Shown here one piece after another: positions 24,172 through 36,465 of a DNA stretch of 64,000 bases. The position numbers were made by a program, and so were the translations under genes. Where the stretch lies: the NCBI GenBank assembly GCA_043228905.1, contig JBHGNT010000005.1, forward strand, positions 1,736,001 through 1,800,000, read 5' to 3'. How positions within the stretch are numbered: position 1 is the first letter of the stretch; each line of letters starts with the position of its first letter. This DNA is from Azolla caroliniana. Its lineage: Eukaryota; Polypodiophyta. The notes beneath the pieces were generated by a model. The model did not search any database, was not told the DNA's origin, and saw only the letters and a program-made list of their open reading frames with translations.

Positions 24172-26240
24172 AAGATCGAAATCATTGTGATGAATCTTTT
24201 GGAAACCATCCTTGTTCACACAGCCAGATTGTGGTTGAATTCTGTATATCTCAGCCAGGCTCTAAAAGTCTTATAATCCAATGGCAAGGAAGCAAATGGA
24301 TCTTAGCATATACATACATATATATTACTGTATTCTAAAATGTAATTATATTGGGAAAGGGCTCTTCATTTTCTTCTAAACCATGTCGTTATTTCTGGAC
24401 ATGATTCTGGGTTATTTATAGCAAACGCTTTTCCATCATATCTGTTCAGTTTCACGACATGGTTGCTACACAGATCAAAAGAATCAAAGCGAAATAATTG
24501 TTCATGTTATATTATAGCTTTTATATTTGCAGTAAGGGAAGAGTTTGGTTTGGTGATTCAATTCAATGAACACGTTTGATCTTTATGACAAGAGCAAATC
24601 TAAAATTAGGTTGTGGCTGATGCAAATGTTTTCCAATGAAAAAGCATGGGGAGAGTATGTGATCAATCAAACTGAAAGATTGAATCAGATGTATTTGAAA
24701 GAGATGCTTCGAGTGTGTTTGTTTGTAACATTGGGAAGAAACAGTTATTGTATGTTTAAACAAGTGAAAGAAGACACTTTTGAGCATGAATGCTTATTGT
24801 AAGCAGTGGAAGTGGGAGAGGTTTTGCCGACATTTGAAAGTTTGCAATGGTATTACTGAACCGCCAATTTATTTAACTTTCTCCTAATAATTCGCTCAAG
24901 AAGTATGCACTTGATCTTCAGAACATCAGATCACCTGAAACATGTTTTTGTAACTCTATGCATTCAATTCAATCCTCCAAAACTCTGATTTGCTTTCTGA
25001 AGCCTTCCAATTCCACAAGCAGTTCAGTGGGTGAGCAAGAGACTACAATATTGCAAATGCAATGGTACCTATATCCCTTCATAAGTGAAATAATTACTGA
25101 TCACTACCCCAACAACTGATTAAAGTGTTAGCATTTCAAATGTGCAAAAGCTTCCTAAGTCTGTCAGTTCATTAAGGTACAAAATGTAGGTAAAATGTTA
25201 ACACTGCAATGACGTAGAAATAATTAGCAACGAATCAAGCGGGGATAAGTAACGAAGCATGCTATGTTTAATTAACCTTAGAATTATCATCATAAGATTT
25301 CAAACTCATTAGTAATTAGCATAGGAAGTTTAAATATCAAACATGAGACATTAAATTAAGCAGTAGTGATACATAGTAGGCTACAGCACAGCCATAGCTC
25401 AAAATAGATGTGAGGAACAAATAATGAGAGATTCACCGGAGATTAAATAGGAGACATGGAGAATATGCATTTAGCATATATCTTTGTATAATGTTTTCTT
25501 GCCCTCAAAATTGCAATGTTATCTCTCTGGAATCTAATAATGACACAACAGTGTTATTAATCTCACAAATCTCCAGTAAAACAAATACAAATTAGGTACA
25601 TGAATTTCTAAGAGAGCATTCTATAAAATTTGATCATCATGATCTTGCCCCAAGCGCCTCGTCTTAAAAGACTTTTCACCTGATTAACATATTAAAAAGA
25701 AAATGGAAGGGATAAGCTAAAGATTAAAACAAGATTGAAGAAATAGAAGAAATGCAGGAATCATGTTCAACTTGTGTAGAAAAACTATCACCAACTCAGA
25801 TATATTACACAGGTTGAAAATTAAATGTTCTTATCATGCAATAATCTAATTGTACACCAACTAGCTGAAGGCAAAAATGCCCTATGTATGAGATTTCATG
25901 ATACGCTTAAGACAACCATCTTAATTTCCCTTTCTCCATGAGTGTATAGATACATCCAAAACAAGGATCGTAACTTCTAAAATGTAGGACACCCTTTACG
26001 GATCTCAATGCCCAAAATTTCCTCCACTTTAGTTTTAAGAATCCTTGATCTTTGAAATGATGCATATTATTTTTTAAGCTCCAGGCAGTAGAAAGAATAT
26101 CTTATGGAACCCTTAAAACTGAGACAATTCACCTTGAAAAAATCGCTTACCACTGAAGTTTACGGTATCTTCATCGATATTCTCAAACTGGCCCTTCACA
26201 TAGTCATAATGGATAAATAAAAGATACAGTGTGTGCATAG
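24172..26240. other. Convergent intergenic region, no gene recognised
   Basis: It holds the 3' UTR of the TTC39-like gene and, at its right, the 3' flank of the minus-strand CGR-like gene. A 78-codon open frame at 24566-24802 (plus) has no recognisable domain and is opposed by an equally long minus-strand frame. I see no further coding signal. Confidence 0.5.
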
Positions 26241-26785
26241 GCCTTCAGATGATAAGAAGGGTACATGACGGTAGACAACATAAAGAATATTCACTGTTGC
26301 CAATATAAGGTTATTCATGAAACATAGCATACATTCTTGAAGTTCCAAATTTGAATATGGACTGTCGAATTGGTCTAGCTACCCAGGATTATCTATATAT
26401 CATTTATATTTTTATATAGTCTTGCAACCTTTGGAAAATGCTGGCCTTCATTTGAAATCAAGTGGGCTTCAAATTTAAAAGAATTTATCAATGTGTACAA
26501 GATTTTAGATGGGCCGTCAGACAATAAAAAGGGTGCATGCCGGTAGACAACATAAAGAATATTCACTGTTGCCAATATAAGGTTTCACATGAAACATAGC
26601 ATACATTCTTGAAGTTTCAAATTTGAATATGGACAGTCGAATTGGTCTAGCTACCCATGATTATCTATATATCATTTATATTTTTATATAGGCTTGCAAC
26701 CTTTGGAAAATGCTGGCCTTCACTTGAAATCAAGTGGGCTCAAATTTTAAAGAATTGATCAATGTGTACAAGATTTTCGGTTATA
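26241..26785. repeat. 272-bp tandem duplication downstream of the CGR-like gene
   Basis: Copy 1 begins at gccttcagatgataagaag (26241) and copy 2 at gccgtcagacaataaaaag (26513). Internal marks such as gtagacaacataaagaatat recur with a 272-bp offset (26271 and 26543). Copies are about 95% alike by eye. The array ends about 130 bp downstream of the CGR stop codon, so it may be part of that gene's 3' UTR. Confidence 0.9.
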
Positions 26786-26915
26786 GCATGCATATTACGA
26801 AAAGCAGTCTCGCGTTCAAATTATTGTGGTTATTTTTTCATCTTAGATACAGTCCTAGATGCAGTAAAATACATGATGGATACATAATTCAATTGAAATT
26901 TTAGTTAGGTACATT

Positions 26916-28877
26916 TTACCTTCTAACATCTGTGGATATGAGATGAAAGATATAGTAATTTGGTTTGAATTTCGTTTTCGACAGAAGACTGTCAAATCTC
27001 TCAGTAGCTTCTTTGCTTTCCTGTAGGCCATACAGTTGAAAATGATGTTGCCACCAAAGCTTACTACGAGGTTTCAGCTGCACCCAGAAATTTTCCATGA
27101 CCCTCATTATACATAATTACATGCTAAAAATGAGTATATATATATATCGACATCCTGCTATTACGTAATTACTTGCAAACATGAAGATGTATAGCATATG
27201 TTATAGTACGGAGCTTTCAAACTCACCATTTTAGAAGTTGATTTGATTCCCTCGCCAGTAGGATCATGCATCTTTTGGACTGATTTTCCATCTGCAATGT
27301 CAAAAAATCCTTAACAACGTAATGAAGATGACACTTCATACTAAACCTAAGAATCATAATGAGATGAATGAGCTAGTACTAGACTAAAACACTATAACAA
27401 CATTGCATTGATAAGGTAGGGAGAACTTTACTTACTTACAAGGACGACAACACTTTCCGATGTAACTCGTGCGAGCTCTCTAAGGGTAATATTGAGCTGT
27501 TTGGATGTCATGGAGTCCACAATATCATTGGCTAGAACAAGAGAGAAAGAGTTTGATCTATAGGGAAACGGCTGAGTAACATCGGCAACACGAATCAGAC
27601 CCTTCCGAATGAGATTTTCACATACACTATGAACTGGAGGTTTAGGATCAAACGGTAACAATCCCCATGCTTCTGCTTTTTCTTCTTTAAGAAGTTTCAA
27701 GACAACAGCACATGCAGATGGTCCTACATGGAGAATATGATCCATGGAGTCTGTGTATACCTTCTTGAGTAAAGGAAGAACTTCGCATACTGCAGTTCTA
27801 CACTCTGGTCTTGAAGCAAACTCTTCTGAAAAAAATAAATCAAACATTAGATGATCTTAATAAATTTATCTTACGGGAAAACTCTGAAACACACTTTAAA
27901 TTTTCCTTGATATCCTAAATGCCCCTGACTGTTTCTTTATTTTCCCAAATGACCCTAATTTCCAACATTTTTCCCACATACCCGTGCCGTGGTCAACCCC
28001 CCTCTCAAACAAATATACATGCTATTAAGAGCAAGAATACAGTCAATTCATCCACTTGTTCTGACTTGCATGTTCTATTTGAGCACTATCTGTATCCTCT
28101 TTTTTACTTGATTTTACTATTCTTAACCCAGATCCTACTAGTTGATCAGGGGCATCAAGGAAAGACAGTTTTTCCCCCTCGATCTTACTATACTTAACCA
28201 AGATCTCATGAAACATTCTGTAGAAGAGTACCTTTCTCATCTTCTGCTGTTCCTTCCGTATTAAGACTCCCATAAATTCGTGCAATTGTTGCTGAAGATT
28301 GATCATTTACTGCCTTTGTTGGATCTGTTACATGAAAATAAATGGAAATAAGCAATGGTGATAGCTAATGTACGATAGTTACAAGTTGTATGGTATAAAC
28401 ATGAAGTTCATGAAATAGGAAATAAGCAAACCGGAAATGGACAGATCTAATGTATGCTGCTTACAAGCTTAGATCTTGAATCTTTTACATATTTTAATGA
28501 AATAGGAAATTGGCCAGAGAAATTTTTTTTTGAAAAATATCGCTAAAACATAATCATTATGATTGAAAAAGAAATAAGAACTTACTCGAGGTGCTCGAGA
28601 AAGAATAGCACACTAGGATGACAATGCCCTGAACAAAGTCCCAAAAACCTATAGGTTAGTTCACCTGTCAACGAATCTTTTTGCAAAATCATACAAAGAA
28701 GATTGTATATCAAATCTTTGACAGGAAGGAAAGGCACTTATATGTGCTCACCACTAAGACAAGACAGACAGAGAGAAACGGAGATCTCTGAGTGAATTTG
28801 AATGGATTTAGATCTGCGAAGCTTGATTTTCCATTGAATCGTCGGGGAGTAACGGCTGATGGTCGGCGTGGCGGCAT
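26916..28877 (-). CDS. CGR2/CGR3-like Golgi methyltransferase (pectin methylation)
   Basis: Six exons read on the minus strand: 28877-28752, 28628-28586, 28324-28232, 27825-27436, 27291-27227, 27077-26916 (TAA). They encode 292 aa. The N-terminus MPPRRPSAVTPRR precedes RSPFLSVCLVLV and GIVILVCYSF, one signal-anchor segment at about residues 34-53, which gives a type II Golgi protein. The lumenal part has the family landmarks: KVYTDSMDHILHVGPSAC (residues about 110-126), KAEAWGLLPFD, RVADVTQPFPYRSNSFSLVL, LRELARV, and the C-terminal KLWWQHHFQLYGLQE with KPNYYIFHL. Arabidopsis CGR2 and CGR3 are needed for homogalacturonan methylesterification; the same role is inferred here. The exon 4 donor is ambiguous because of a GTAAGTAAGTAAAG run; the second GTAAGT was chosen because it keeps exon 5 in the family frame. 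Confidence 0.85.
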
Positions 28878-28883
28878 CTTTCA

Positions 28884-29683
28884 CTGTGGAAATTAAACTC
28901 TTTGAATTACAAAAAATGAAGTATGTACAATAATATTAAAAGACGAACAGATCTGTAAGATAATACAGTATCAGCAGACTACTAGATTCTGCATTCTTTT
29001 GCCATGTGAATTGAACTTTTCTAATTCCAAAAGGCATTGTTCATTATGCATCAAAATAATGTATAGATCTGCTTACTAGATTCGGCAATTTTGGCTAAAT
29101 TTAACTGTTCTAACTGCAAATTGCACCATTTATACAGTATCAAATAGTGTATAGATCTTAAATCCAATACACTAGCAAAGATTTCAAGACTATCTAGTGT
29201 TGAAACGGGTGATAATATTACAGAGAGAAAATGAAATGGGAATGGATATCCATTCCACTTCCTGTTATGCTTACACTCTAAAAGAAGCTACAGAAAAGAG
29301 AGAATTAAACAGAGAATAGTAGTTCAAGAATCAATAGATCAATGCTGATCCGGATCGAAACATATATATATCACGAAACGTGGGAATAAAGGGAGATGAA
29401 GTGAGAAATCGATGAGAGGATAATATTCCTGTCGTTAGAATTATTGAAGGTATATAGATGAGAACAGAAATTAAGCAGAGAAAGCTTGCGAACAGAAGAT
29501 TTCTTTTACTTCCGATTCGTTTTCTTCCTTTTAGAATTAATGGATGGAATAGTCGGGAGATGTCATGAATTGGAATGCAAACGAAACAGATTCAATAGGG
29601 TTAGCGAGAAGGGACAGATCTGAGCAAGTGGAAGTGGGGAGACGAAGAAGAGAAAGGTAGAGAGAAGAAGAAGGATGCGATAC
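28884..29683 (-). other. Probable 5'UTR intron of the CGR-like gene
   Basis: On the minus strand a CAG/GTATCG donor lies at 29683, and a polypyrimidine-poor acceptor ttccacag ends at 28884, six bases before the start codon. No coding exon was found between. Inferred from splice signals only. Confidence 0.45.
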
Positions 29684-29773
29684 CTGGAAGGCGACAAGGG
29701 AGAAGGATGTGTCAACCTCTGTCAGTCAGGCAGCTGGAGAAGCCATGGAAGCTCAGATACATACATATAGAGT

Positions 29774-29774
<1 letters not shown>

Positions 29775-29815
<41 letters not shown>
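29775..29815. repeat. (GA)n microsatellite in the 5' region of the CGR-like gene
   Basis: About 19 GA units. On the coding strand this is a (TC)n tract, a common plant 5'UTR or promoter feature. Confidence 0.95.
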
Positions 29816-29817
<2 letters not shown>

Positions 29818-31630
29818 TTAAAAAGAGAGAGAAAGAGACAGTTCTCATAATACTGTAAAGTATTTCTGTTGGTTTTGCTTCTGTCCCAACTTCACTGTTT
29901 TTTAACTCTTTAAGTTTTAACTATGTATTAAGCATTCAGTTCATTCATTCATTCATTCACACTAGTAACCCTTCAACAGATCATACATATCAGTGATCAC
30001 CATTCATTCATTATTATTGGGAGTCTTATCTATCTATAGCAAGCAAGAGCATGGTTCATCACGATAACACACATACACATATATTATTTGTTCGGATCGG
30101 CATCACATAATTTCGCAGCTAACCAATCGGACCCATTGATGTGCGGCTGCTTCTTAGTTTTTGCAGAAAGAATACGATGAATGAATCTTAGGGGGGCTAG
30201 ATAGGATTTGCTAGCTTTCCAACCTAGATTTTTCGAGTGAATCGGGTGTTTATTGTGAAGGTGAATGAATATCGGGCCGAATTTTCCGGTCCCCTTTCCG
30301 TGAGTGTGTGTGGGACTTTTGGCGGCAAAGATGTATGAATGTACTCTATCAGTTTCACCTACAACACTCTTCTTGAATCCAAAAATATACACGATTTGGG
30401 GCGTTGTAAAAGAAGACTATATACTTATGCATGTATGTTTTGTGCAGGACAACGTCCCCAAGGATGATACTTTTTTTTTGACAAGGTGCCAAGGATTGTT
30501 TCTTTCTAGGGAAAACAACATTATTGATGGCATCTATATTTTCGATGATGGATTCACACCCGAGCGTCGGTAGTGAGAAGATAGTGTATTGAGGTGGATT
30601 CACACTTACATGTCGGTCGTAAGGAGAAAAATAGACCATAATGTCACGACAAACATGTCATTTAAAAGACGCATGAGCTTTTCAAGCCCACCCAAATGTG
30701 TGCTTGGTACATATCATTGTTACATGTATGTCCCTCATAAAAAAATAAGTGGATATACCGTACCTTACATGCTTAAAACCATACATTAAAATGTTTTTTC
30801 AAACTCAACTCCATGAAGAGGGATGCAATCAGACAATCAAACGACATACTCCGATGTGGGACACTTTGGAATAGTTTGATTAATGTTTTTTGAATATAAA
30901 ATGATCAAATAATTCAGAACCCATGATTAACCAATTGGGATCCAATGATTGGAGAAACATTATACTAATCACAACACTAATTATAATAGTGTGAAATGTA
31001 ATGTTAATGGTCCATATTATTAACCTTATTACAACTTAATTCGTCAAACCACAACACTAATTATGTTTTTGCTAATGACAATGTTAATCATAAAGGAATA
31101 ACTCAAAATTAAATATCTAAGCATTCTATAGTAAAGTGTGTACAATGTGTGTTCTTTGAATGATATATCTACCAATTCTATTTTGTTTTTTGGATGAATA
31201 TTATATTTCGCAAAATATGAAAACATGGTTTAAGCAACGTGGCACCCCACCTTTTTTTTAACAAGAATATTCAAGGATACTTAAAACATTTACTAGAGTG
31301 CCTAACACTAATATTAGCATCATAAGAACATATATCGTGAACATAGATTGGTACATACATGATATTCGTGATATTCGCCATGCGTGATATTTGAGAATAA
31401 TAAATGGCCCCAAGAATATTATGTATAAAACCATTCAACTTGCAAAATAAATTTACATAAAAAAATTAATTAGAACAATCACGCATTAATAGAAATATGA
31501 TCAGGATCAAGCCCCCTTTTTAGTTTCACATAAAAATATCCACAAAATCTAGAGAGACTATAACAGGGGAGAGTTTATGAACCATTATATTCTAATTTAA
31601 ACTTCTAACTTCTAAGTAACACTTCTAGAT
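29816..31630. other. AT-rich intergenic region
   Basis: A short (TTCA)n tract lies at about 29938-29960. Minus-strand frames at 30084-30392 and 30355-30639 are open but carry no recognisable domain and overlap plus-strand frames of equal length. Nothing else was supported. Confidence 0.5.
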
Positions 31631-31900
31631 TTAAGAGTCTATGCAGTGTGCACTATCATCTTCATCATCCATATCTTCAAGGTCATCAATAATATCCTCG
31701 TGAACTTCATCATTTTCATCAATAACATGGTTTGGCATTCTCAAAAGCCTCTCATCATCATCTTCTTTGTTGATCATATCTAATGTTACTTCAATAAGGC
31801 ATAATCCCCTTTCCCTTATTCTTCTAATGAGACAATGATTTGTATGTAATAAACCAATTTCTCAACATGAGCATGAGTCAATCTTTTTTTTAAAAACAAA
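31631..31900 (-). pseudogene. Possible C-terminal remnant of a hAT-type transposase
   Basis: On the minus strand a frame ends at 31631 with an acidic tail (MPNHVIDENDEVHED, then DDLEDMDDEDD). Just upstream, in a shifted frame, RLTHAHVEKLVYY resembles the RLTxxRxEKLVYVH stretch of the hAT dimerisation domain. Upstream to about 32300 the frames are broken. The resemblance is from memory and short, so this is a weak call. Confidence 0.35.
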
Positions 31901-32417
31901 TACTTTTACATCTATCCGTATTCCTATTCACATGCATTTGTGGGGAGGCCCTACAAATGCGAATATGTCAATCTATGATTGTGAACATAATTGATACAAT
32001 GCCATATAATCCATACAACTATCCAAAATATAGTATGAAATCGTGTTTACAACTACACTATGTACATCAACAATTCTGTTCTTGAAACATGGCTTTACAA
32101 AACCTTAGTTGACATTTTCTCTCACAACCCAAGGGTTGGAAACTTTGCACATATAAATCACCATATATTAATTCATTGAAGAAAATGAGATCCGAAACTT
32201 TTGTGAGATCTTTGAAGTTTTGTATGTTTGTATAAAGTCATACTTGTTATATATTGCAACGAATGCAATGGCCTCAATAAAGCCCTTGGATTAAATAGGA
32301 ATTCGACTCAACTGGGAATGACCTAAATTTTCATCAAATTATTTGAATCCAATTTGGCCATCGTTACAGTTGTGAGTGCACAACGAACTTTGTTGAAGGT
32401 AACCACCAGCCGCCGTT
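31901..32417. other. AT-rich flank left of the gypsy element
   Basis: Broken minus-strand frames may continue the hAT-like remnant. Composition changes abruptly to GC-rich near 32340-32400. No LTR, TATA box or clear primer-binding site was seen here. Confidence 0.4.
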
Positions 32418-33902
32418 ATGGCGCCCTCTCGCACCACGAGGTCTCGACTACCTGCCCGACGCCCTGAGCCATTCGAAGGAACTTCCGACTCGGCGGTCAC
32501 TGACCAATCCTTTCCCGAGCAATCGGAGGCTTCCCCAGTGCAATCCTCGCCACCGGACACTCGATCGCGAGTTGATTCACCACCAAAACCCCCGCCGAGC
32601 CCTCCGGAGGTCAATCAACCGGAACTAAACCCTTTTCCGGTGCTACCAGAAGACCTAGAGTACGACATCATGCCGTACCCATACCCACGATACACTGACG
32701 GACCAGACGCGGAGTCACACATCCGTGCCTTCATATCCACGTGGCAGGCCAACCACTCAACGCACCGCCTCACGCCGGCCGAAATCGATGCCTCAAAGAT
32801 TGCCGAGTTCACACTCTCCCTCGATGGACCGGCCGCACGATGGTACTCTCGCCTCAAAATAGGAGAGGCCACCACTTTCCAAATCGTGCGCACAAAGTTC
32901 CTTGAACTTTTTCATCGCGAGGTGCCTAAACGGGAACTGCTCCGGCAATTCTTCTCTATATGCCAGGAACCACACGAAACGGTCGCGCAGTTCACGATCC
33001 GGTTCCAGGATCTCTACAGACAAGTGGCCGATGATGTCTCGGCACAACATATACCAGACATTTTCCTGTCCAATTTACGAGAGCCTCTCCGAACGACTCT
33101 CGCACTTACAAATTTCGCCAACCATACTATCGAACAAGTCATAGCGCGGGTTCTCGCCCTCAATCGGACCCAGCACGACGCGGCCTTCTCGATGACATCC
33201 TCTCAAAACGCTCTTCCCCAAGAGGACAATCGCTTTCGCCAAGCTCTCCAATGCACGACGTGTTCAGGATCAGGGCACCTGGCCCTCGAATGTCCCCACC
33301 GACCACAGTGTCCGATCTGTCAGTCTCGAGGTCACACTGTCGAGCAGTGCGAATATAATATGCTGAACCGCACAACGACGGCAACGGTCCGCCAGATCGA
33401 GCCAAGAAATACATACTCTCGGTAGGACGAGCGATATGCATACCGAGACCAGGATAACGACTGACCGCGATCCCCGGATCGACGGCGCCGAGACGACGAC
33501 TACCGACGTGATGATCGTCGTGATCACTATCGCGATGACTGGAACGACGATTATGCTCGATATGATGACGATCGCGATGACCGGTATGACCGACAGAACT
33601 CACGCATTGATCGGCGAAACGGCAACCGCAACTCACGCAACAATAGAAGACATAACGACAACTGCCGACGGGACGCTCCTCAAAATGACCAGCGCAACTC
33701 CAACGCATCTCGGAACAACCCACCACCAAACGAGATTGGGAATCAACAGCAACAGCTTCCACACATAGACCGAGCAGACACCAGCAGCTCGGCCAACGTT
33801 ACGTGTTTTAAATGTAACCAACCAGGCCACTACGCCACGCAATGTCCAACAACCGACCGTGGCAAGGCACCCGCGGTGAACAATATCATGGCTGATGTTT
33901 AA
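32418..33902 (+). pseudogene. Gypsy gag with three zinc knuckles, two internal stops
   Basis: It opens with MAPSRTTRSRLPARR and a Pro-rich leader. The retrotransposon gag domain follows at about residues 85-230 (RYTDGPDAESHIRAF, AARWYSRL, LRQFFSICQEPHETVAQF). Two adjacent CCHC knuckles end the first open part: CTTCSGSGHLALEC and CPICQSRGHTVEQC. After TAG at 33423-33425 the same frame continues through TGA at 33462-33464 into an Arg/Asp/Tyr-rich tract and a third knuckle, CFKCNQPGHYATQC, then TAA at 33900-33902. Gag therefore once reached at least about 494 codons. The frame remains coding-like beyond the TAA, which suggests a single gag-pol polyprotein originally. Confidence 0.88.
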
Positions 33903-34640
33903 ACCGTCACTACCCGGAGTAAAGCGTAGACTACACAGTGGCAAATCCAGGATGAAGTTCGTCAGGCAGCAAAAGAATGGATCGACACGGGCAATAAAAA
34001 TAATGTCGTGCGCATGCAAACTGACATCAGAGACGGGCCCAGTGAAGCACCACAAACCTCAGTACCATCCACGTCGTCGGAGGACGACCAGCTATGGGAT
34101 GTTCTTACCAACTCCTGCATCTCGTTGCCCCTACATAAACTGTTACCACTCCTGCCGAGATTTCGGGACACCTTGGCGGCACTCCAGGCCAATACTAAGC
34201 CCGTGACGCCACCAATACACCTCACCGAAGCAGGAACCGGTCCACCACTCATGGATTCTCAGAACCCAACCGTGCGAATCATCATTAAGGGACAAAGACC
34301 TACATGGATGCATCATCGACGGCGGATCCGGCGTAAACGTTATTAGCGAGTCAACGTGTCACAACCTCGGCCTGAATCAATGGGAACCATGCTCCTTTTG
34401 GCTTCGGATGGCCGACACCCGCTCCGTTCGCCCCATTGGTTTAACCCGCCATCTCGACTTCACACTCAGAGGCCACATGTTCACGATCTCGGCCGTCGTG
34501 CTAAGACTGGAGACACAAGGCGCCTACCCAATGTTACTAGGTTGACCATGGTTGCGTACAACAAATATCAAGAAACATTGGCAACGCAACATGATCTCGT
34601 TCCGAAGAGGCAAGACAAAAGTCAGAATCATCACTGAAGA
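33903..34640 (+). pseudogene. Gag-pol linker and aspartic protease
   Basis: The gag frame continues after the stop at 33900, with one more TAG at 33927-33929, to about 34305. There the protease appears one frame over: CIIDGGSGVNVISE (about 34310-34350), a retropepsin active-site motif of the DGGSG type common in plant Tat/Athila relatives, and later PMLLG before TGA at 34543-34545 and PWLRT. The protease is thus separated from gag by a frameshift and cut by a stop near its end. Confidence 0.8.
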
Positions 34641-36465
34641 ACGAATCCCCGTCGCCCTCAACACTTCGCCGTTATACGCGGAAGGGGTCCATATGCTTGA
34701 CAGTTTGGCCGATGAGGAGGTCGATGACTTCCTAGATGATCATCCCACGATCATCCCTCTCTTCGAAATCAATGCCTTACCAACCATAGAGCCACCTAAA
34801 GACGAGGAAGTGACGGAGGAATCACCACCCCAAGATGAACCAGATCCAACCACAGTTGCCAAACTACGCCATGCTCGGGAGGCTTTCAAACGCGAACTCG
34901 CCATTTCACAACGAGTCAAAGCATCAACCCTGGAAACAATAAACCTCGGCTCGGGCGAGAATCCCCGTACATTACAAATTGCCGATAATCTACCAACCGG
35001 AGAACGGGCATCCCTCGTACGATTTCTCACCGACTACCAGGATGTTTTCGCTTGGTCTTACATCGATATGAAGGGGCTGGATCCTCAATACTACCAACAT
35101 CAAATTCACATCTTACCCGACACTCGGCCGGTTCAGCAGAGGCGCTACAGGATGAACCCCAACTATGCCGCTAAAGTCAAAGAGGAAATCGACAAACTAC
35201 TCCGAGTGGGCTTCATTCGCCATGTTAAACGGGCCATGTGGTTGAGCCCGATCGTAGTGGTCCCAAAGAAGAACGGAAAAATCCGCGTCTGCGTCAACTA
35301 TCGGAAGCTTAACGCGGCAACAGTCACCGACGGTTTCCCTCTCCCATTCACGGACAACGTCCTCGACACGGTAGCCGGCCACGAATGCTACAGTTTCCTC
35401 GACGGGTTCAGCGGCTATAACCAGATAAGAATGCACCTGGAGGATCAGGAGAAAACCGCTTTCGTCACGGAATGGGGTGTTTTATTAGCAGAAGTAATGA
35501 TGTTCGGTCTAAAAACGGCGCCGGCTACGTTCTAGCGCATCATCACCGAAATCTTTCATGACTACATCCCGACGTTCATGCAAGTCTTTCTCGACGATTT
35601 CGCCGTGTATGGCCATCGACGGGAACACATGAGCCAGTTACGACTCTACTTGGACCGATGTCACCAAGCTCGATTGAGCTTAAACCCGGCGAAATGCGCG
35701 TTCTTAGTCACCAACGGCAACCTTCTCGGCCACATTGTCAGTCAAGAAGGCATTGCTATGGACCCGGATAAAGTAAAGGCAATCCTGACCGCCACCGCAC
35801 CCTCGAACGCTAAGGCACTAAGCCGATTTTTGGGACAGATCCGGTGGCACAACCGAATGATACGACACCTGGCCGATTTCGTGACACCTTTACATGCGGC
35901 AATCCATCGCCTTCCCTTCCAATGTACGTCAATCGAGGACACGACCTATCAGACCCTGAAACTAATGTTGTCACATGCCTCGGTGGTCCAGTCTCCGGTT
36001 TGGTCCGAACCGTTTCATGTCTTCGTAGATGCTTCGGACATCGCCATCGGAAGTGCCCTGATGCAATGCACACCCCCGAATTGGTATAGGCCCGTGTACT
36101 ACGCCAGCTGTCGGCTCTCGACCGCGGAAAAGAATTACTCCACCACCGAGCGGGAGGCCCTCGGTATGATTTATAGCATCAATAAATTCTGACATTACCT
36201 CTTGGGCCGGAAATTTACCTTTCATGTGGATCACTCGGCCCTTCTTTATTTGGTCAATAAACAAGCCCTCACCGGACGGTTGGCTCGGTGGATGCTCCTA
36301 CTCCAAGAGTTTGATTTCCAGATTCAGCATCGACCCGAGGTACAACATGCCGTCGCCGACTACTTGAGCCGTCTTGAGTCAGGGGAACCGGCGAAAACAA
36401 CGTACGACGAGCTACCTGACGCCAACCTATTTAACTTGACCACGATGCCAGACGATAACGAAGAT
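34641..36465 (+). pseudogene. Gypsy reverse transcriptase and RNase H, two stops
   Basis: The RT runs from ILPDTRPVQQRRYRM (about 35110) through SFLDGFSGYNQI, with the first catalytic Asp, and FGLKTAPATF to TAG at 35533-35535. The same frame continues with FMQVFLDDFAVYG, which carries the second and third catalytic Asp in an FLDD form of the YxDD box, then LGHIVSQEGI. RNase H shows its acidic residues in FVDASDIAIG, TTEREALG, FHVDHSALL and AVADYLSRL. A TGA at 36190-36192 interrupts RNase H just before HYLLGRKF. All catalytic positions survive; only the stops disable it. Confidence 0.9.

Noticed and set aside
32419-32430. tggcgccctctc at the gag start as a tRNA primer-binding site
   Set aside because: Only the first eight bases fit a Lys-type primer site, it overlaps the gag start codon, and no LTR end lies directly before it.
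33160-33762. 200-aa minus-strand ORF and other long antisense frames across the gypsy element
   Set aside because: They are shadows of the GC-rich sense coding region; the sense strand carries all known domains.
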